From 40-80 sp964503665 (GTDB lineage Bacteria; Bacteroidota; Bacteroidia; Flavobacteriales_D; Crocinitomicaceae), in contig CAZDAR010000020.1 in assembly GCA_964503665.1 (NCBI GenBank), positions 1 to 41,450 of the forward strand: a DNA stretch of 41,450 nucleotides, in the 5' to 3' direction. Shown in pieces: positions 23,909 to 32,672 of this stretch; within the stretch, counting starts at the first letter, position 1, and each line of letters opens with the position of its first letter. The translations under genes were made by a program, and so were the position numbers. The notes under the pieces are model-generated. The model was not told the DNA's origin and did no database searches. It worked only from the letters and a program-made list of their open reading frames with translations.

Positions 23909-24649
23909 ATGAAAAAAATTATTCTTTTAGGAGCACTTATCTCATTTTCTGTCTTAACACCAAGTTGTGATACTGTTGATCAACTTTTAGCAGGCGCTTC
24001 AACTAGTGGCGGTAGTAGTACTCCTGGTCTTTCCAATCAAGAAGTAGTAGCTGGCTTAAAAGAAGCTTTAAATATTGGTATTAGCAATTCTGTCAACTTA
24101 GCTTCTGTTACAAATGGCTTTTTAAACAATGCTAAAATTCGTCTTCCCTTTCCACAAGATGCTATTAATGTTAGAAATAAAGCTATCGAATGGGGAATGA
24201 AAAGTCAAGTTGATAAATTTGAAGAGACACTTAATAGAGCAGCCGAAGAAGCGGCGAAAGAAGCACTTCCAATTTTCAAAAATGCTATTACAAGCATGTC
24301 AATCTCTGATGGTTTCGCCATTTTAAAAGGAGGAAATGGAGCGGCAACAAACTATCTAAGAGAAAATACTAAGTCACAATTAGTTCAAGCATTTTCTCCT
24401 AAAGTAGCCAACGCAATTGACAAGGTACAATTGACAAAATTCTGGGAACCAATTATTTCAAAATACAATTTAGCGGCACCACTAGCTGGTTACCAAAAAG
24501 TAAATCCTGACTTAAACGCTTATGTTACAGAGAAAGCAATTGATGGATTGTTTAAATTGGTCAATGACGAAGAAAATAAAATCCGTGAAAATGCCGCTGC
24601 ACGTGTAACGGACTTACTAAAGAAAGTATTTGGAAGTCTTGGGAAATAA
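23909..24649 (+). CDS. DUF4197 family lipoprotein
   Basis: 246 aa. It has a lipoprotein signal peptide with lipobox LTPSC (C20), so it is probably anchored to a membrane on the periplasmic side. The body fits DUF4197: GLKEALNIGISNSVNLAS, the conserved KIRLPFP, helical repeats, then ISDGFAILKGGNGAATNYL and a C-terminal VTDLLKKVFGSLGK. The function is unknown. Its end overlaps the start of the nucleoside phosphorylase gene, so both are probably read as one unit. Confidence 0.92.
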   Translation: MKKIILLGALISFSVLTPSCDTVDQLLAGASTSGGSSTPGLSNQEVVAGLKEALNIGISNSVNLASVTNGFLNNAKIRLPFPQDAINVRNKAIEWGMKSQVDKFEETLNRAAEEAAKEALPIFKNAITSMSISDGFAILKGGNGAATNYLRENTKSQLVQAFSPKVANAIDKVQLTKFWEPIISKYNLAAPLAGYQKVNPDLNAYVTEKAIDGLFKLVNDEENKIRENAAARVTDLLKKVFGSLGK

Positions 24650-25520
24650 AAACATTCAATATCCTGATTCAGAGTTGGTCTTAAGTGGTAAAAACACTGT
24701 TTACCACTTAGGAGTAACGCCTGATGATGTTGCCAAGACCATTCTTTTGGTAGGCGATCAAGATCGTGTAGGAATGATTTCTTCCTACTTTGATACGATT
24801 TTTCATCAATCACAACATCGTGAATTTGTGATTCACACTGGAACCTACAAAGGGAAAGAAGTTTCTGCTATTTCAACAGGAATCGGAACCGACAATATAG
24901 ACATAGTAGTCAATGAGTTGGATGCGCTTTTCAATATTGATTTAATTGAACGTAAAGATAAAGTAGTAATAACCAAATTGAACCTTATTCGAATTGGAAC
25001 CTGTGGAATTTTACAAGAACACATTCCTGTCAACAGTTTTATTCTTTCAAAATACGCGTTAGGATTAGATAATGTAGCTCGTTTTTACGACATCGCATTT
25101 TCAGAGGAAGAGCTTCAAATCGAAAAACAGATGCGAGAACATTTACAATTACCGAGTACACTTCAGCCTTATTGTACTAAAGCTTCTGAATCACTATTCA
25201 CAAAACTGTCAAGTGAGCATACATTTGCAGGAATAACGGCTACTTCAAGTGGGTTTTACGGACCACAAGGAAGGCTTTTACGTATCCCGCTGAGTACTCA
25301 CAATATGAACGACAATCTTTCCGATTTTCAATCTGTGGATGGTTCACAAGTGGTTAATTTTGAAATGGAAACCTCAGCGTTACTTTCATTAGGGAAAGCA
25401 TTAGGGCACGAATGTTTAACGATCTGTCTAGGAATTGCGAATCGAAAGCGAAAAGAATTTTCAAGTGATTATCAGCCACACATGGAGCGTCTGATAAAAT
25501 ACGTTTTAGACACGATTTAA
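24630..25520 (+). CDS. Nucleoside phosphorylase (uridine/purine phosphorylase family)
   Basis: About 296 aa. The family pattern includes VYHLGVTPDDVAKTILLVGDQDRV near residues 24-48, GIGTDNIDIVVNELDALFNID, IRIGTCG, and a late NFEMETSALLSLGKALGH (the ME-E nucleoside-binding motif). It cleaves nucleosides with phosphate in salvage. No ATG is available: the frame opens with TTG at 24630, and another TTG at 24639 is nearly as good. Both lie inside the DUF4197 gene, so translation is probably coupled. Base or ribose specificity cannot be read by eye. Confidence 0.85.
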   Translation: MEVLGNKNIQYPDSELVLSGKNTVYHLGVTPDDVAKTILLVGDQDRVGMISSYFDTIFHQSQHREFVIHTGTYKGKEVSAISTGIGTDNIDIVVNELDALFNIDLIERKDKVVITKLNLIRIGTCGILQEHIPVNSFILSKYALGLDNVARFYDIAFSEEELQIEKQMREHLQLPSTLQPYCTKASESLFTKLSSEHTFAGITATSSGFYGPQGRLLRIPLSTHNMNDNLSDFQSVDGSQVVNFEMETSALLSLGKALGHECLTICLGIANRKRKEFSSDYQPHMERLIKYVLDTI

Positions 25521-25530
25521 TTTTAATAAA

Positions 25531-26601
25531 ATGGCGGGGTCAACTTTTGGAAAGCTTTTACAACTCACTACATTCGGAGAGTCACACGGTGAAGCTATCG
25601 GTGGAATTTTAGATGGCTTTCCCAGTAATTTTGAAATTGACTTTGAAGCTGTCCAACAGCAACTCGACCGAAGAAGACCTGGGCAATCAAAAATCACAAC
25701 ACAACGAAAAGAATCAGACGTAATATCCTTTTTATCTGGAGTTTTTGAACATAAAACAACTGGTACGCCTATCGCTTTTCTGATTCCAAACACCGATGCG
25801 AAATCGCAAGATTATGCGCACCTAGAAAACAATTTCCGACCTTCTCACGCCGACTTTACCTATTTCCAAAAATATGGTCATTACGATTATCGTGGTGGTG
25901 GAAGAGCTAGTGCACGAGAAACGGCTGTTCGTGTTGCTGCTGGTGCTATATGTCAACAGTTTCTACTGAAAAAAGGCATTCAAATTAGTGCTTTCGTCGA
26001 TCAAATAGGAACTATTCGTACGATGAAAACATCCATGGACAAAACCGAAATAGACAGAACGTTGGTACGCTGCCCAGATGCTGAAAAAGCACTAGAAATG
26101 GAGCAATTTGTCACTGAAACACGCAAAAAAGGCGATACCGTTGGTGGCGCTATAAAATGTATCGTTACAGGTATTCCAGCTGGATTAGGCGAACCCGTTT
26201 TTGATAAATTGAACGCAGTATTAGCACATGCTATTTGTTCCATCAATGCGGTAAAAGGTTTTGAAATCGGTAGTGGATTTGATGCAATAGAACTATTTGG
26301 TTCCCAACATAACGACTTATTTAACACAGACGGAACAACAAAAACCAATCATAGTGGTGGCATACAAGGCGGGATTTCTAATGGAATGCCTATCGTATTT
26401 AGAACGGCATTTAAGCCTGTGGCGACTATCCTACAAAAACAAGCGTCTATTTCAAAAGACGGAGAAGAAGTAATATTAGAAGGAAAAGGAAGACACGACC
26501 CTTGTGTAGTTCCGCGCGCTATACCGATTATTGAAGCCATGACAGCTTTAGTGGTGATGGATTTCTATTTGCAACACAACGCGTACGAGGGAATTGGATA
26601 A
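25531..26601 (+). CDS. aroC: Chorismate synthase
   Basis: 356 aa. It catalyses the last step of the shikimate pathway, from EPSP to chorismate, with reduced FMN. Signatures present are TFGESHGEAIGGILDG at the start, the RRRPGQSKITTQRKESD stretch, DYRGGGRASARETAVRVAAGA, GSGFDAIELFGSQHND, and the end region GRHDPCVVPRAIPIIEAM. Length is normal. It starts 10 bases after the phosphorylase gene and ends 21 bases before the M28 peptidase gene, so the three probably form one operon although their functions are not related. Confidence 0.98.
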   Translation: MAGSTFGKLLQLTTFGESHGEAIGGILDGFPSNFEIDFEAVQQQLDRRRPGQSKITTQRKESDVISFLSGVFEHKTTGTPIAFLIPNTDAKSQDYAHLENNFRPSHADFTYFQKYGHYDYRGGGRASARETAVRVAAGAICQQFLLKKGIQISAFVDQIGTIRTMKTSMDKTEIDRTLVRCPDAEKALEMEQFVTETRKKGDTVGGAIKCIVTGIPAGLGEPVFDKLNAVLAHAICSINAVKGFEIGSGFDAIELFGSQHNDLFNTDGTTKTNHSGGIQGGISNGMPIVFRTAFKPVATILQKQASISKDGEEVILEGKGRHDPCVVPRAIPIIEAMTALVVMDFYLQHNAYEGIG

Positions 26602-26622
26602 AATTGAAGAAATTGATTTAAA

Positions 26623-28017
26623 ATGAAAAATGTAGTTGCTTTTCTTTTACTAGCTGGAATTTCTTATTCAGGTATAGCTCAAAAGATAAATATCAAAGAA
26701 GATAGCATCATGCTAAGCAAGATCTATTCAGAGAGTTTGACCAATGGCCATGCGTATGATGATTTAAGAATCTTATGCAAAGATGTTGGCTCACGATTAT
26801 CGGGTTCTTTAGGTGCTGAAATGGCAGTTAAATGGGGATATCAAACATTAAAAAGTTATGACTTCGACACTGTTTATCTACAAGAAGTAATGGTTCCTCA
26901 TTGGGTAAGAGGAAATAAAGAAAAAGCATATTTAACGGAAGAAAATGGAAGAATTCGTCCTTTAAACCTATTGGCATTAGGCGGTTCTGTTGGTACAAAT
27001 GGAATTATCTCAGGAGAAATCATACTCTTTAAAACATTGGACGACCTTCGAAATGCAGATAAAAATAGCGTAGCAGGAAAAATTGTTTTTGTGGCGCAAC
27101 CGATGGATCAACATTTTCCTGCTGCTTTTAACGCCTATGGAAATGGATTCGGAGTTCGTGGTTCTAGTGCCTCTATTGCTGCTGAAAAAGGAGCAAAGGC
27201 GGTTTTAATTCGTTCACTTAGTTTGAGTGAAAATGACTTTCCGAATACCGGCGTGATGAACTACAAAGAAGGAATTGAAAAAATTCCAGCAGCAGCTTTA
27301 TCGACCAATGATGCAACAACTCTAGAAAAACTAATCGGTTCTTCGAATCAAAAATTAACGGTCTATTTAGAAATGGATTGTCGTCTGCTACCAGATGCAA
27401 AATCTTACAATGTCATTGGTGAAATAAAAGGTACTAAATACCCGAAAAGTATCATTACTGTTGGCGGTCACTTGGATTCATGGGATGTTTCTGAAAGTGC
27501 TCACGACGATGGTGCCGGCATTGTTCATAGCATGGAATCCGTACGGTTATTAACGGCTTTAAATTACAAACCACAACACACTATTCGAGTTGTATTTTTC
27601 ATGAATGAAGAAAATGGTAACAGAGGTGGAAAAGCGTATGCTAACATCGCTAAAGAGAAAAATGAAAACCATATTTTTGCTATCGAAAGTGACGAAGGAG
27701 GTTTTACGCCAAGAGGTTTTGACTTTGATGGTTCGGATAAAAAATATACGTTCATCCGTCAATTCTTACCCTTATTTCAACCTTATTTTATTCATCAATT
27801 GGACAAAGGCTATTCTGGTGTTGACATCACTCCATTGAAATCTCAGTTCAGTAATGTTGGGTTATTTGGATTAGTTCCTGATAGCCAACGTTATTTCGAC
27901 ATTCATCACAACGCTAACGATGTTTTTGAAAATGTCAACAAACGCGAATTGCAAATGGGTGCCGCAACGATTTCTTCCTTGATTTATTTATTGGATAAAT
28001 ATTGGGGTGAGGAATAG
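26623..28017 (+). CDS. Secreted M28-family zinc aminopeptidase
   Basis: 464 aa. The signal peptide ends GIAQ (about 1-20). A PA-like insert covers about 120-240. The co-catalytic two-zinc site is complete: H283 (GGHLDSWD), D295 (SAHDDGAG), E329/E330 (FFMNEENG), D357 (AIESDEGG) and H428 (FDIHHNAND). It is likely a periplasmic or outer-membrane-associated aminopeptidase or carboxypeptidase acting on peptides. No T9SS sorting domain is present. It is the last gene of the phosphorylase-aroC operon. Confidence 0.95.
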   Translation: MKNVVAFLLLAGISYSGIAQKINIKEDSIMLSKIYSESLTNGHAYDDLRILCKDVGSRLSGSLGAEMAVKWGYQTLKSYDFDTVYLQEVMVPHWVRGNKEKAYLTEENGRIRPLNLLALGGSVGTNGIISGEIILFKTLDDLRNADKNSVAGKIVFVAQPMDQHFPAAFNAYGNGFGVRGSSASIAAEKGAKAVLIRSLSLSENDFPNTGVMNYKEGIEKIPAAALSTNDATTLEKLIGSSNQKLTVYLEMDCRLLPDAKSYNVIGEIKGTKYPKSIITVGGHLDSWDVSESAHDDGAGIVHSMESVRLLTALNYKPQHTIRVVFFMNEENGNRGGKAYANIAKEKNENHIFAIESDEGGFTPRGFDFDGSDKKYTFIRQFLPLFQPYFIHQLDKGYSGVDITPLKSQFSNVGLFGLVPDSQRYFDIHHNANDVFENVNKRELQMGAATISSLIYLLDKYWGEE

Positions 28018-28072
28018 AGACGGAGTGAGTGAGAATGAGAGTGAGAGTGAGGTTAAAGTTGACACGAAAGCA

Positions 28073-28219
28073 CCTCCCCCTTTGTCCCTGCACTACCGCT
28101 TGGTCTTCAAAAGCAATGCTTTTTCTTCCCTCCGAAGGGGGAAACCTATTCTTCATTAAGAAAAAACTGTAATTCGAAGTGAGATTCCTATTCCCCCTTT
28201 GGAGGGGGCAGGGGGAGGG
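28073..28219. repeat. Intergenic inverted-repeat element, possible miniature mobile or REP-like element
   Basis: Outer arms CCTCCCCCT (28073-28081) and AGGGGGAGG (28210-28218) are perfect inverted copies. Inner arms TTCCCTCCGAAGGGGGAA (28126-28143) and TTCCCCCTTTGGAGGG (28191-28206) resemble each other in reverse. The GC-rich runs stand out from the AT-rich surroundings. CCCCCTTTGGAGGGGG-type motifs are scattered between genes in many Bacteroidota. The rest of the 288-base gap (28018-28305) contains a GAGTGA low-complexity run at about 28024-28053 and no gene. Confidence 0.55.
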
Positions 28220-28305
28220 AAAATATAAAATGGCACTTGAATAATATCTTATTATAGATAACTCAGCGTGAGAATGAAAGACGATAGCATACTAAATGCG
28301 TGCAT

Positions 28306-28647
28306 TTAATTCCCTCCTTTCAATTTCACTTTATATCCTTCCTTTTCTAAAAGCTCGGCTATTTTAGTTTTAAAATTACCTTGAACGAGAATAATACCAT
28401 CTTTAGCTGTTCCACCAACACCACATTTCTGCTTGAGCAATTTCCCCAATGTGGATAAATCATCTGCTGTTCCGACAAATCCTTCCACTAACGTAGCTTC
28501 TTTACCAGCACGCTGTTTTCTATCAATGGAAACATATAGTTTTTGATCGCCATTCGATAAAGTATCTTGTTCTTGTTCTTCGTCGTATTCAAACTGATAA
28601 CTTGGATTCGTTGAATACACGACGTTTTTTACATTTTTCTTTGCCAT
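28306..28647 (-). CDS. SUI1/YciH-type translation initiation factor
   Basis: 113 aa. The eIF1/SUI1 fold is clear: QKLYVSIDRKQRAGKEATLVEGFVG, then LGKLLKQKCGVGGTAKDGIILVQG, and LLEKEGYKVKLKGGN at the end. Bacterial members are thought to act in start-site choice, but their role is not settled. Its ATG overlaps the TAA of the preceding gene by one base (TAATG), so it is translationally coupled to the GDPD-like lipoprotein gene. Confidence 0.95.
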   Translation of the reverse strand: MAKKNVKNVVYSTNPSYQFEYDEEQEQDTLSNGDQKLYVSIDRKQRAGKEATLVEGFVGTADDLSTLGKLLKQKCGVGGTAKDGIILVQGNFKTKIAELLEKEGYKVKLKGGN

Positions 28648-29435
28648 TACAATACTATTACACTATTTAATAAATCATCGACCAAAATATAATCCGGTTG
28701 TTTCTTTAATTCTTTTTTTAGACGAGCAATCGAGCGCACTTCATAAAGGTAAACTTTATAATTTTTATCTTGTAAGAAGCATATCTCTTCTTTGGTGATT
28801 TTTGAAGCTTCAAACATAAATCCAACAACCTCTTCCTTATCGAGAGCGGAAGTAACTTGACTTATATTATCTATTTTTAAGATCAAAGGAAAACCTAAAT
28901 CTTTTAAATATGCGTATAATTTCATCGTGCTTATATTAACCGCAACGTTCTCAGGCAAAGGTCCTAATTTCTCAAAACACCTTTTAATCAATCCATAATC
29001 TATATCCGATTGTTGACATTGACTATAGTTTTTTCCATCTAAAATAATTTCCTTATTAGAGTTTAAAAATAATACATCTTTTAATTTAACAAGTTTTTCT
29101 TGGTGGAGTGTTTTATAGTGTAATCCCGACAAGTATTCATCCGTGGCATTTCTTACACATCCTTGACCATTCGTTCTATCACTCAGTTCAGAATCGTGAA
29201 ATAACCACAAAGTAGAATCAGCAGAAATACTTATATCTATCTCAACACCATAACAATTATCTAAGCTCAATGCGTACTTTATTCCTTCCAATGAATTATC
29301 TACAAATAGACCGCTCCACTGTGTCATACCGCTCCCAGCATGTCCAATTATTTTTGTTTGAATAGACGATTTCTCTTTGCTACAGCCAGCAATAATCAAA
29401 GTAATAAAAAACAAAATAATAGCTCTAAAACGCAT
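28647..29435 (-). CDS. Lipoprotein of the glycerophosphodiester phosphodiesterase-like (GDPD) family
   Basis: 262 aa from ATG 29435. A GTG at 29444 would add three residues but gives a worse signal peptide. The lipobox IIAGC puts the lipidated Cys at residue 18. The GDPD elements are IGHAGSG, NSLEGIKYAL, GVEIDISISAD and LFHDSELSDRTNG. The usual HRG of the active site is HAG here, as in some distant GDPD/PLC-like families, so activity on glycerophosphodiesters is uncertain. It overlaps the gene before it by 11 bases and the SUI1 gene by one. Confidence 0.8.
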   Translation of the reverse strand: MRFRAIILFFITLIIAGCSKEKSSIQTKIIGHAGSGMTQWSGLFVDNSLEGIKYALSLDNCYGVEIDISISADSTLWLFHDSELSDRTNGQGCVRNATDEYLSGLHYKTLHQEKLVKLKDVLFLNSNKEIILDGKNYSQCQQSDIDYGLIKRCFEKLGPLPENVAVNISTMKLYAYLKDLGFPLILKIDNISQVTSALDKEEVVGFMFEASKITKEEICFLQDKNYKVYLYEVRSIARLKKELKKQPDYILVDDLLNSVIVL

Positions 29436-29919
29436 ATAGCACACCTATCGTGAATTGATAACCAAGATTTAATTTCCGAACAAAATAAGCTGGCTTAGGA
29501 CTTATCAGTTCACTATACAAACCTCCTAAAATACTATTTCTAAACCGAATTTTATTTCCAATCTCATACGAAAAACCTATATATCCTTCCAAAACATGCA
29601 GTCGTTGATGAGTTGTCCTTCCCAACCTCATAGTGCTATAACTAAACGTATTAGTGGCGAATAATTGAAATAAATCGCGATTTAAAAACCTATAATCGTA
29701 ATTCACTGATAGTTGAGGGAAATAGTGATTTTGAACAAATGCTCGTTGAATACCAAGACCATATACCAATCCTACTTGATGATTTTCCTTTTGAAAGGAA
29801 CCATTGACATTCAGGAAAAGATCTCGTGGTTTAAATTCAGTAGAAATACCCACTTTAAATGTTTGTGAAAAAACCTGTGTAAAACAAAAGAAAGAAATAA
29901 GTAATAAAAGAAACTTCAA
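29425..29919 (-). CDS. Hypothetical secreted protein, probably a small outer-membrane beta barrel
   Basis: About 164 aa. No ATG is available. The frame can start at TTG 29931, but this lies in the TAAATTTG promoter box (29929-29936). TTG 29919 gives a clean signal peptide, KFLLLLISFFCFTQVFSQ, and is preferred. The mature part has alternating hydrophobic and polar strands with many Tyr and Phe residues and ends in a typical aromatic residue (GVLYAF). This fits a short outer-membrane barrel. No family was recognised. It is the first gene of a three-gene unit with the GDPD-like lipoprotein and the SUI1 factor. Confidence 0.65.
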   Translation of the reverse strand: MKFLLLLISFFCFTQVFSQTFKVGISTEFKPRDLFLNVNGSFQKENHQVGLVYGLGIQRAFVQNHYFPQLSVNYDYRFLNRDLFQLFATNTFSYSTMRLGRTTHQRLHVLEGYIGFSYEIGNKIRFRNSILGGLYSELISPKPAYFVRKLNLGYQFTIGVLYAF

Positions 29920-29928
29920 AACATAAAA

Positions 29929-29936
29929 CAAATTTA
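29929..29936 (-). promoter_or_regulatory. Promoter -7 box TAAATTTG for the 28306-29919 unit
   Basis: Exact TAnnTTTG match on the minus strand, ending 9 bases before the TTG at 29919. The transcript would have little or no leader. Confidence 0.5.
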
Positions 29937-30008
29937 TAGAACAAAAGTAGTATTGCTTTTGGGCGTTTTGACAAATTTAATTACATTTATGTTTCAAAAA
30001 AAATAAAC

Positions 30009-31607
30009 ATGAAAGTTTTACAACAAACGCTATTAATTACACTCCTACTTTTTACAAGCTTCCATTCATTCTCACAAAAAGGAAAAGATGATAACCTAAG
30101 ACGATTTAACCAAGTTGTTAGCTATATTGACGCTGCATACGTTGAAGATGTGGATTATGAAAAGATTGTCAACAAAGCAATCGAAGCAATGATTGATGAA
30201 CTAGATCCTCACTCTGCCTTTATTCCCAAGGAAGAAGTAGCAGAAGCTGAAGAGAAAATTAGAGGTGATTTTGTTGGAATCGGTGTTCGTTTTCAAGTAA
30301 TGAAAGATACGATGAATGTTTCGTCCGTTATTTCTGGTGGTCCTTCAGAAAAAGTAGGGTTACAAGATAACGACCGTATTGTTTTTGTCGATGATGAGCC
30401 CATAGCAGGTGTTAAAATGTCGACTTATGAAATACGTAAGCGTTTGATGGGGGAATTAGGCACCAAAGTTAAGGTGACGGTTTTTAGAGGAAAAGGAAAT
30501 CAACGTATTGATTTCTATATTACACGAGGTAAAATCAGAATAAATTCGGTCGATTGTGCATACATGATTGACAATACCATTGGATATATTCGACTAAATG
30601 CTTTTTCGCGTTCAACAACAGAAGAAATTGATTCCAGTATTACCTTACTAAAGAATCAAGGTATGAAGCAATTGGTACTCGATTTACAGAACAATTCTGG
30701 TGGATTGATGTATGCAGCACGTGATCTAGCGGATAACTTCATTTCAGGAAATAGGCTAATTGTATATTCTCAAGGAAAAAGACAACCACGAATGGATTTA
30801 AATGGTGGGCTGAAAAATCAATTTGAAAAAGGTGAATTAGTGGTTTTAATTAACGAATTTTCGGCTTCAGCAAGTGAAATTGTAGCAGGAGCTATCCAAG
30901 ATTGGGATCGAGGACTTATCGTCGGAAGACGCTCATTTGGTAAAGGATTAGTGCAACGCCCTATTCCACTAGTTGATGGTGCTGAATTGCGTTTAACCAT
31001 TGCAAAATATTACACACCTTCTGGAAGAAATATTCAAAAACCATATGAAGGCGTTGATGACTATGAAATGGATTATTTGAAACGTATGAAGCACGGTGAG
31101 ATGGTCACTAAAGATTCGATTCACTTTCCTGATTCATTAAAGTACAAAACTTTAGTTAAGAAACGGGATGTTTATGGTGGCGGTGGAATTATGCCTGATG
31201 TTTTTGTACCTATGGACACAGCTTCATTAACACCTTATTTCAATAGCTTATTCAGAGGTGGGCACTTCAATGCATTCACTTTTCAATATTCTAAAGAAAA
31301 TAAAGCAAAATTGTTAGCGAAATATCCGACAATCGCAGCATTTAAAAGTGGCTTTGAAGTAGACGAGCAACTTCGCACTGCTTTTACCGATTATGCATTC
31401 AAGGAAGATTCAACACTTGTATATAATGCAGAAGAATACGAAAAGAATAAAAATTATATTGAAATACGTTTAAGAGGATTGATTGCTTCTGACTTATATG
31501 GTTTTGAAAGTTCATTTGAAATTTTAAATGAATTGAACCAATCATTGCAAGAAGCAATTCGTATTTTAAGAAACAACGAATATTCAAAATTCAAACTCGA
31601 TAAATAA
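30009..31607 (+). CDS. C-terminal processing protease (S41 family) with PDZ domain
   Basis: 532 aa. The signal peptide ends FHSFSQ. The N-terminal helical region holds LDPHSAFIPKEEV. The PDZ domain (about 85-165) contains GIGVRFQVMKD and GGPSEKVGLQDNDRIVFVDD. The catalytic domain has the Ser-Lys dyad S287 (EFSASASEIVAGA) and K312 (SFGKGLVQ), 25 residues apart as in E. coli Tsp. It is a periplasmic protease that trims or degrades proteins from the C-terminus. A promoter with TTG-N17-TATGTTTC lies at 29968-29995. The following DUF1573 gene overlaps it by one base. Confidence 0.96.
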   Translation: MKVLQQTLLITLLLFTSFHSFSQKGKDDNLRRFNQVVSYIDAAYVEDVDYEKIVNKAIEAMIDELDPHSAFIPKEEVAEAEEKIRGDFVGIGVRFQVMKDTMNVSSVISGGPSEKVGLQDNDRIVFVDDEPIAGVKMSTYEIRKRLMGELGTKVKVTVFRGKGNQRIDFYITRGKIRINSVDCAYMIDNTIGYIRLNAFSRSTTEEIDSSITLLKNQGMKQLVLDLQNNSGGLMYAARDLADNFISGNRLIVYSQGKRQPRMDLNGGLKNQFEKGELVVLINEFSASASEIVAGAIQDWDRGLIVGRRSFGKGLVQRPIPLVDGAELRLTIAKYYTPSGRNIQKPYEGVDDYEMDYLKRMKHGEMVTKDSIHFPDSLKYKTLVKKRDVYGGGGIMPDVFVPMDTASLTPYFNSLFRGGHFNAFTFQYSKENKAKLLAKYPTIAAFKSGFEVDEQLRTAFTDYAFKEDSTLVYNAEEYEKNKNYIEIRLRGLIASDLYGFESSFEILNELNQSLQEAIRILRNNEYSKFKLDK

Positions 31608-32101
31608 TGAAATATATTGCTTTATTAATAGGAATGATAGGGCTCATTAGCTGTTCAACAAAAGAACCAGAAAATAATTCTGATGTATCACCATTTGCAG
31701 CAGGTGGTAAATACGAACAAGAGCTATCAAAAGAATTAGAGACCTTTCAAAAGGAAGAAGAAGCGATTCGTAAAGCCAATGAAGACAAGCTGACCGATAT
31801 TGAATTTGAAGAGAAGGACTTTGACTTTGGAAAAATCAGGGTTGAATCTCAAAATGAACATTTTTTCGTTATCAAAAATACAGGAAATAAACCGCTCATT
31901 ATTGAGAATGTTCAAGCAAGTTGCGGTTGCACAACACCCATAAAACCCGAAAGGCCTATTCCACCAGGGCAAAAAGATTCTATAAAAGTACGGTTTTCCC
32001 CTTTTCAAGGAATGTCAGGTTTAATAGAAAAAACGGTAACAGTTAAAACAAATACGTTTATTCCTGTCAATCAATTATTCATCCGAGCAACGGTAGAATA
32101 G
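31607..32101 (+). CDS. DUF1573 lipoprotein
   Basis: 164 aa. Lipoprotein signal MKYIALLIGMIGLISC (lipidated Cys at 16), then a Glu/Lys-rich helix. The DUF1573 domain covers about 65-164, with FGKIRVESQNEHFFVIKNTG, then ASCGCTTPIKPERPIPPGQ and KVRFSP. It has an Ig-like fold and unknown function. Its start overlaps the stop of the protease gene by one base (TAATG), so it is coupled and may be a partner of the protease in the envelope. It ends one base before the convergent ruvC. Confidence 0.93.
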   Translation: MKYIALLIGMIGLISCSTKEPENNSDVSPFAAGGKYEQELSKELETFQKEEEAIRKANEDKLTDIEFEEKDFDFGKIRVESQNEHFFVIKNTGNKPLIIENVQASCGCTTPIKPERPIPPGQKDSIKVRFSPFQGMSGLIEKTVTVKTNTFIPVNQLFIRATVE

Positions 32102-32102
32102 C

Positions 32103-32657
32103 TTAAATTTTTCGATCTGGATTTTTTGTCACAAATTGTTTCCATGAGGTAACGAATGACTTATTATTCTCTCCAATTCCTTTGGAGAAGAAGTGACAAA
32201 CAGCAACTGCCAAACCATCGGTTGCATCGAGGTATTTGGGCATTTCGGTAAAGTTCAACAACTTCTGTAACATGCTCGCTACTTGTTCCTTGGAGGCGTT
32301 TCCGTTTCCTACAATCGCTTGTTTGATGCGTCTTGGAGTGTATTCCTCGTAAGACACAGATTGTGCCAAAGCAGCTGCAATAGCAACACCTTGTGCTCTT
32401 CCTAACTTTAACATAGATTGCACGTTTTTTCCAAAGAAAGGTGCTTCGATTGCTAATTCATCTGGATGATATTCAGCAATCAACTGCACCACACGGTCGT
32501 AAATACGTTTTAATTTATCTGGATGGTTGTCAATCTTTCCTAATTGTAAAATGCCGAAATTAATTAATTCCATTTTTTTACCCTTAATTTGAATTAATCC
32601 ATAACCCATTACGTTTGTACCAGGGTCAATTCCAAGAATTATTTTATCTTCGAGCAT
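32103..32657 (-). CDS. ruvC: Holliday junction resolvase RuvC
   Basis: 184 aa. It cuts four-way junctions in recombination together with RuvAB. The acidic residues D11 (GIDPGTNVMGYG), E71 (AIEAPFFGKN), D144 and D147 (DATDGLAVAVCH) match the E. coli catalytic set in spacing. Length is normal. It stands alone; ruvAB are not in the window. Its start codon is only 15 bases from that of the divergent flippase-like gene, so the two promoters must overlap each other's reading frames. Confidence 0.97.
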   Translation of the reverse strand: MLEDKIILGIDPGTNVMGYGLIQIKGKKMELINFGILQLGKIDNHPDKLKRIYDRVVQLIAEYHPDELAIEAPFFGKNVQSMLKLGRAQGVAIAAALAQSVSYEEYTPRRIKQAIVGNGNASKEQVASMLQKLLNFTEMPKYLDATDGLAVAVCHFFSKGIGENNKSFVTSWKQFVTKNPDRKI

Positions 32658-32672
32658 TCTTTTTTAAGTTCA

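Noticed and set aside
28022..28054. GAGTGA/GAGAGTGA low-complexity run
   Set aside because: Short imperfect tandem run with no structure or link to a gene beyond possible slippage; kept only as a note in the neighbouring repeat entry.
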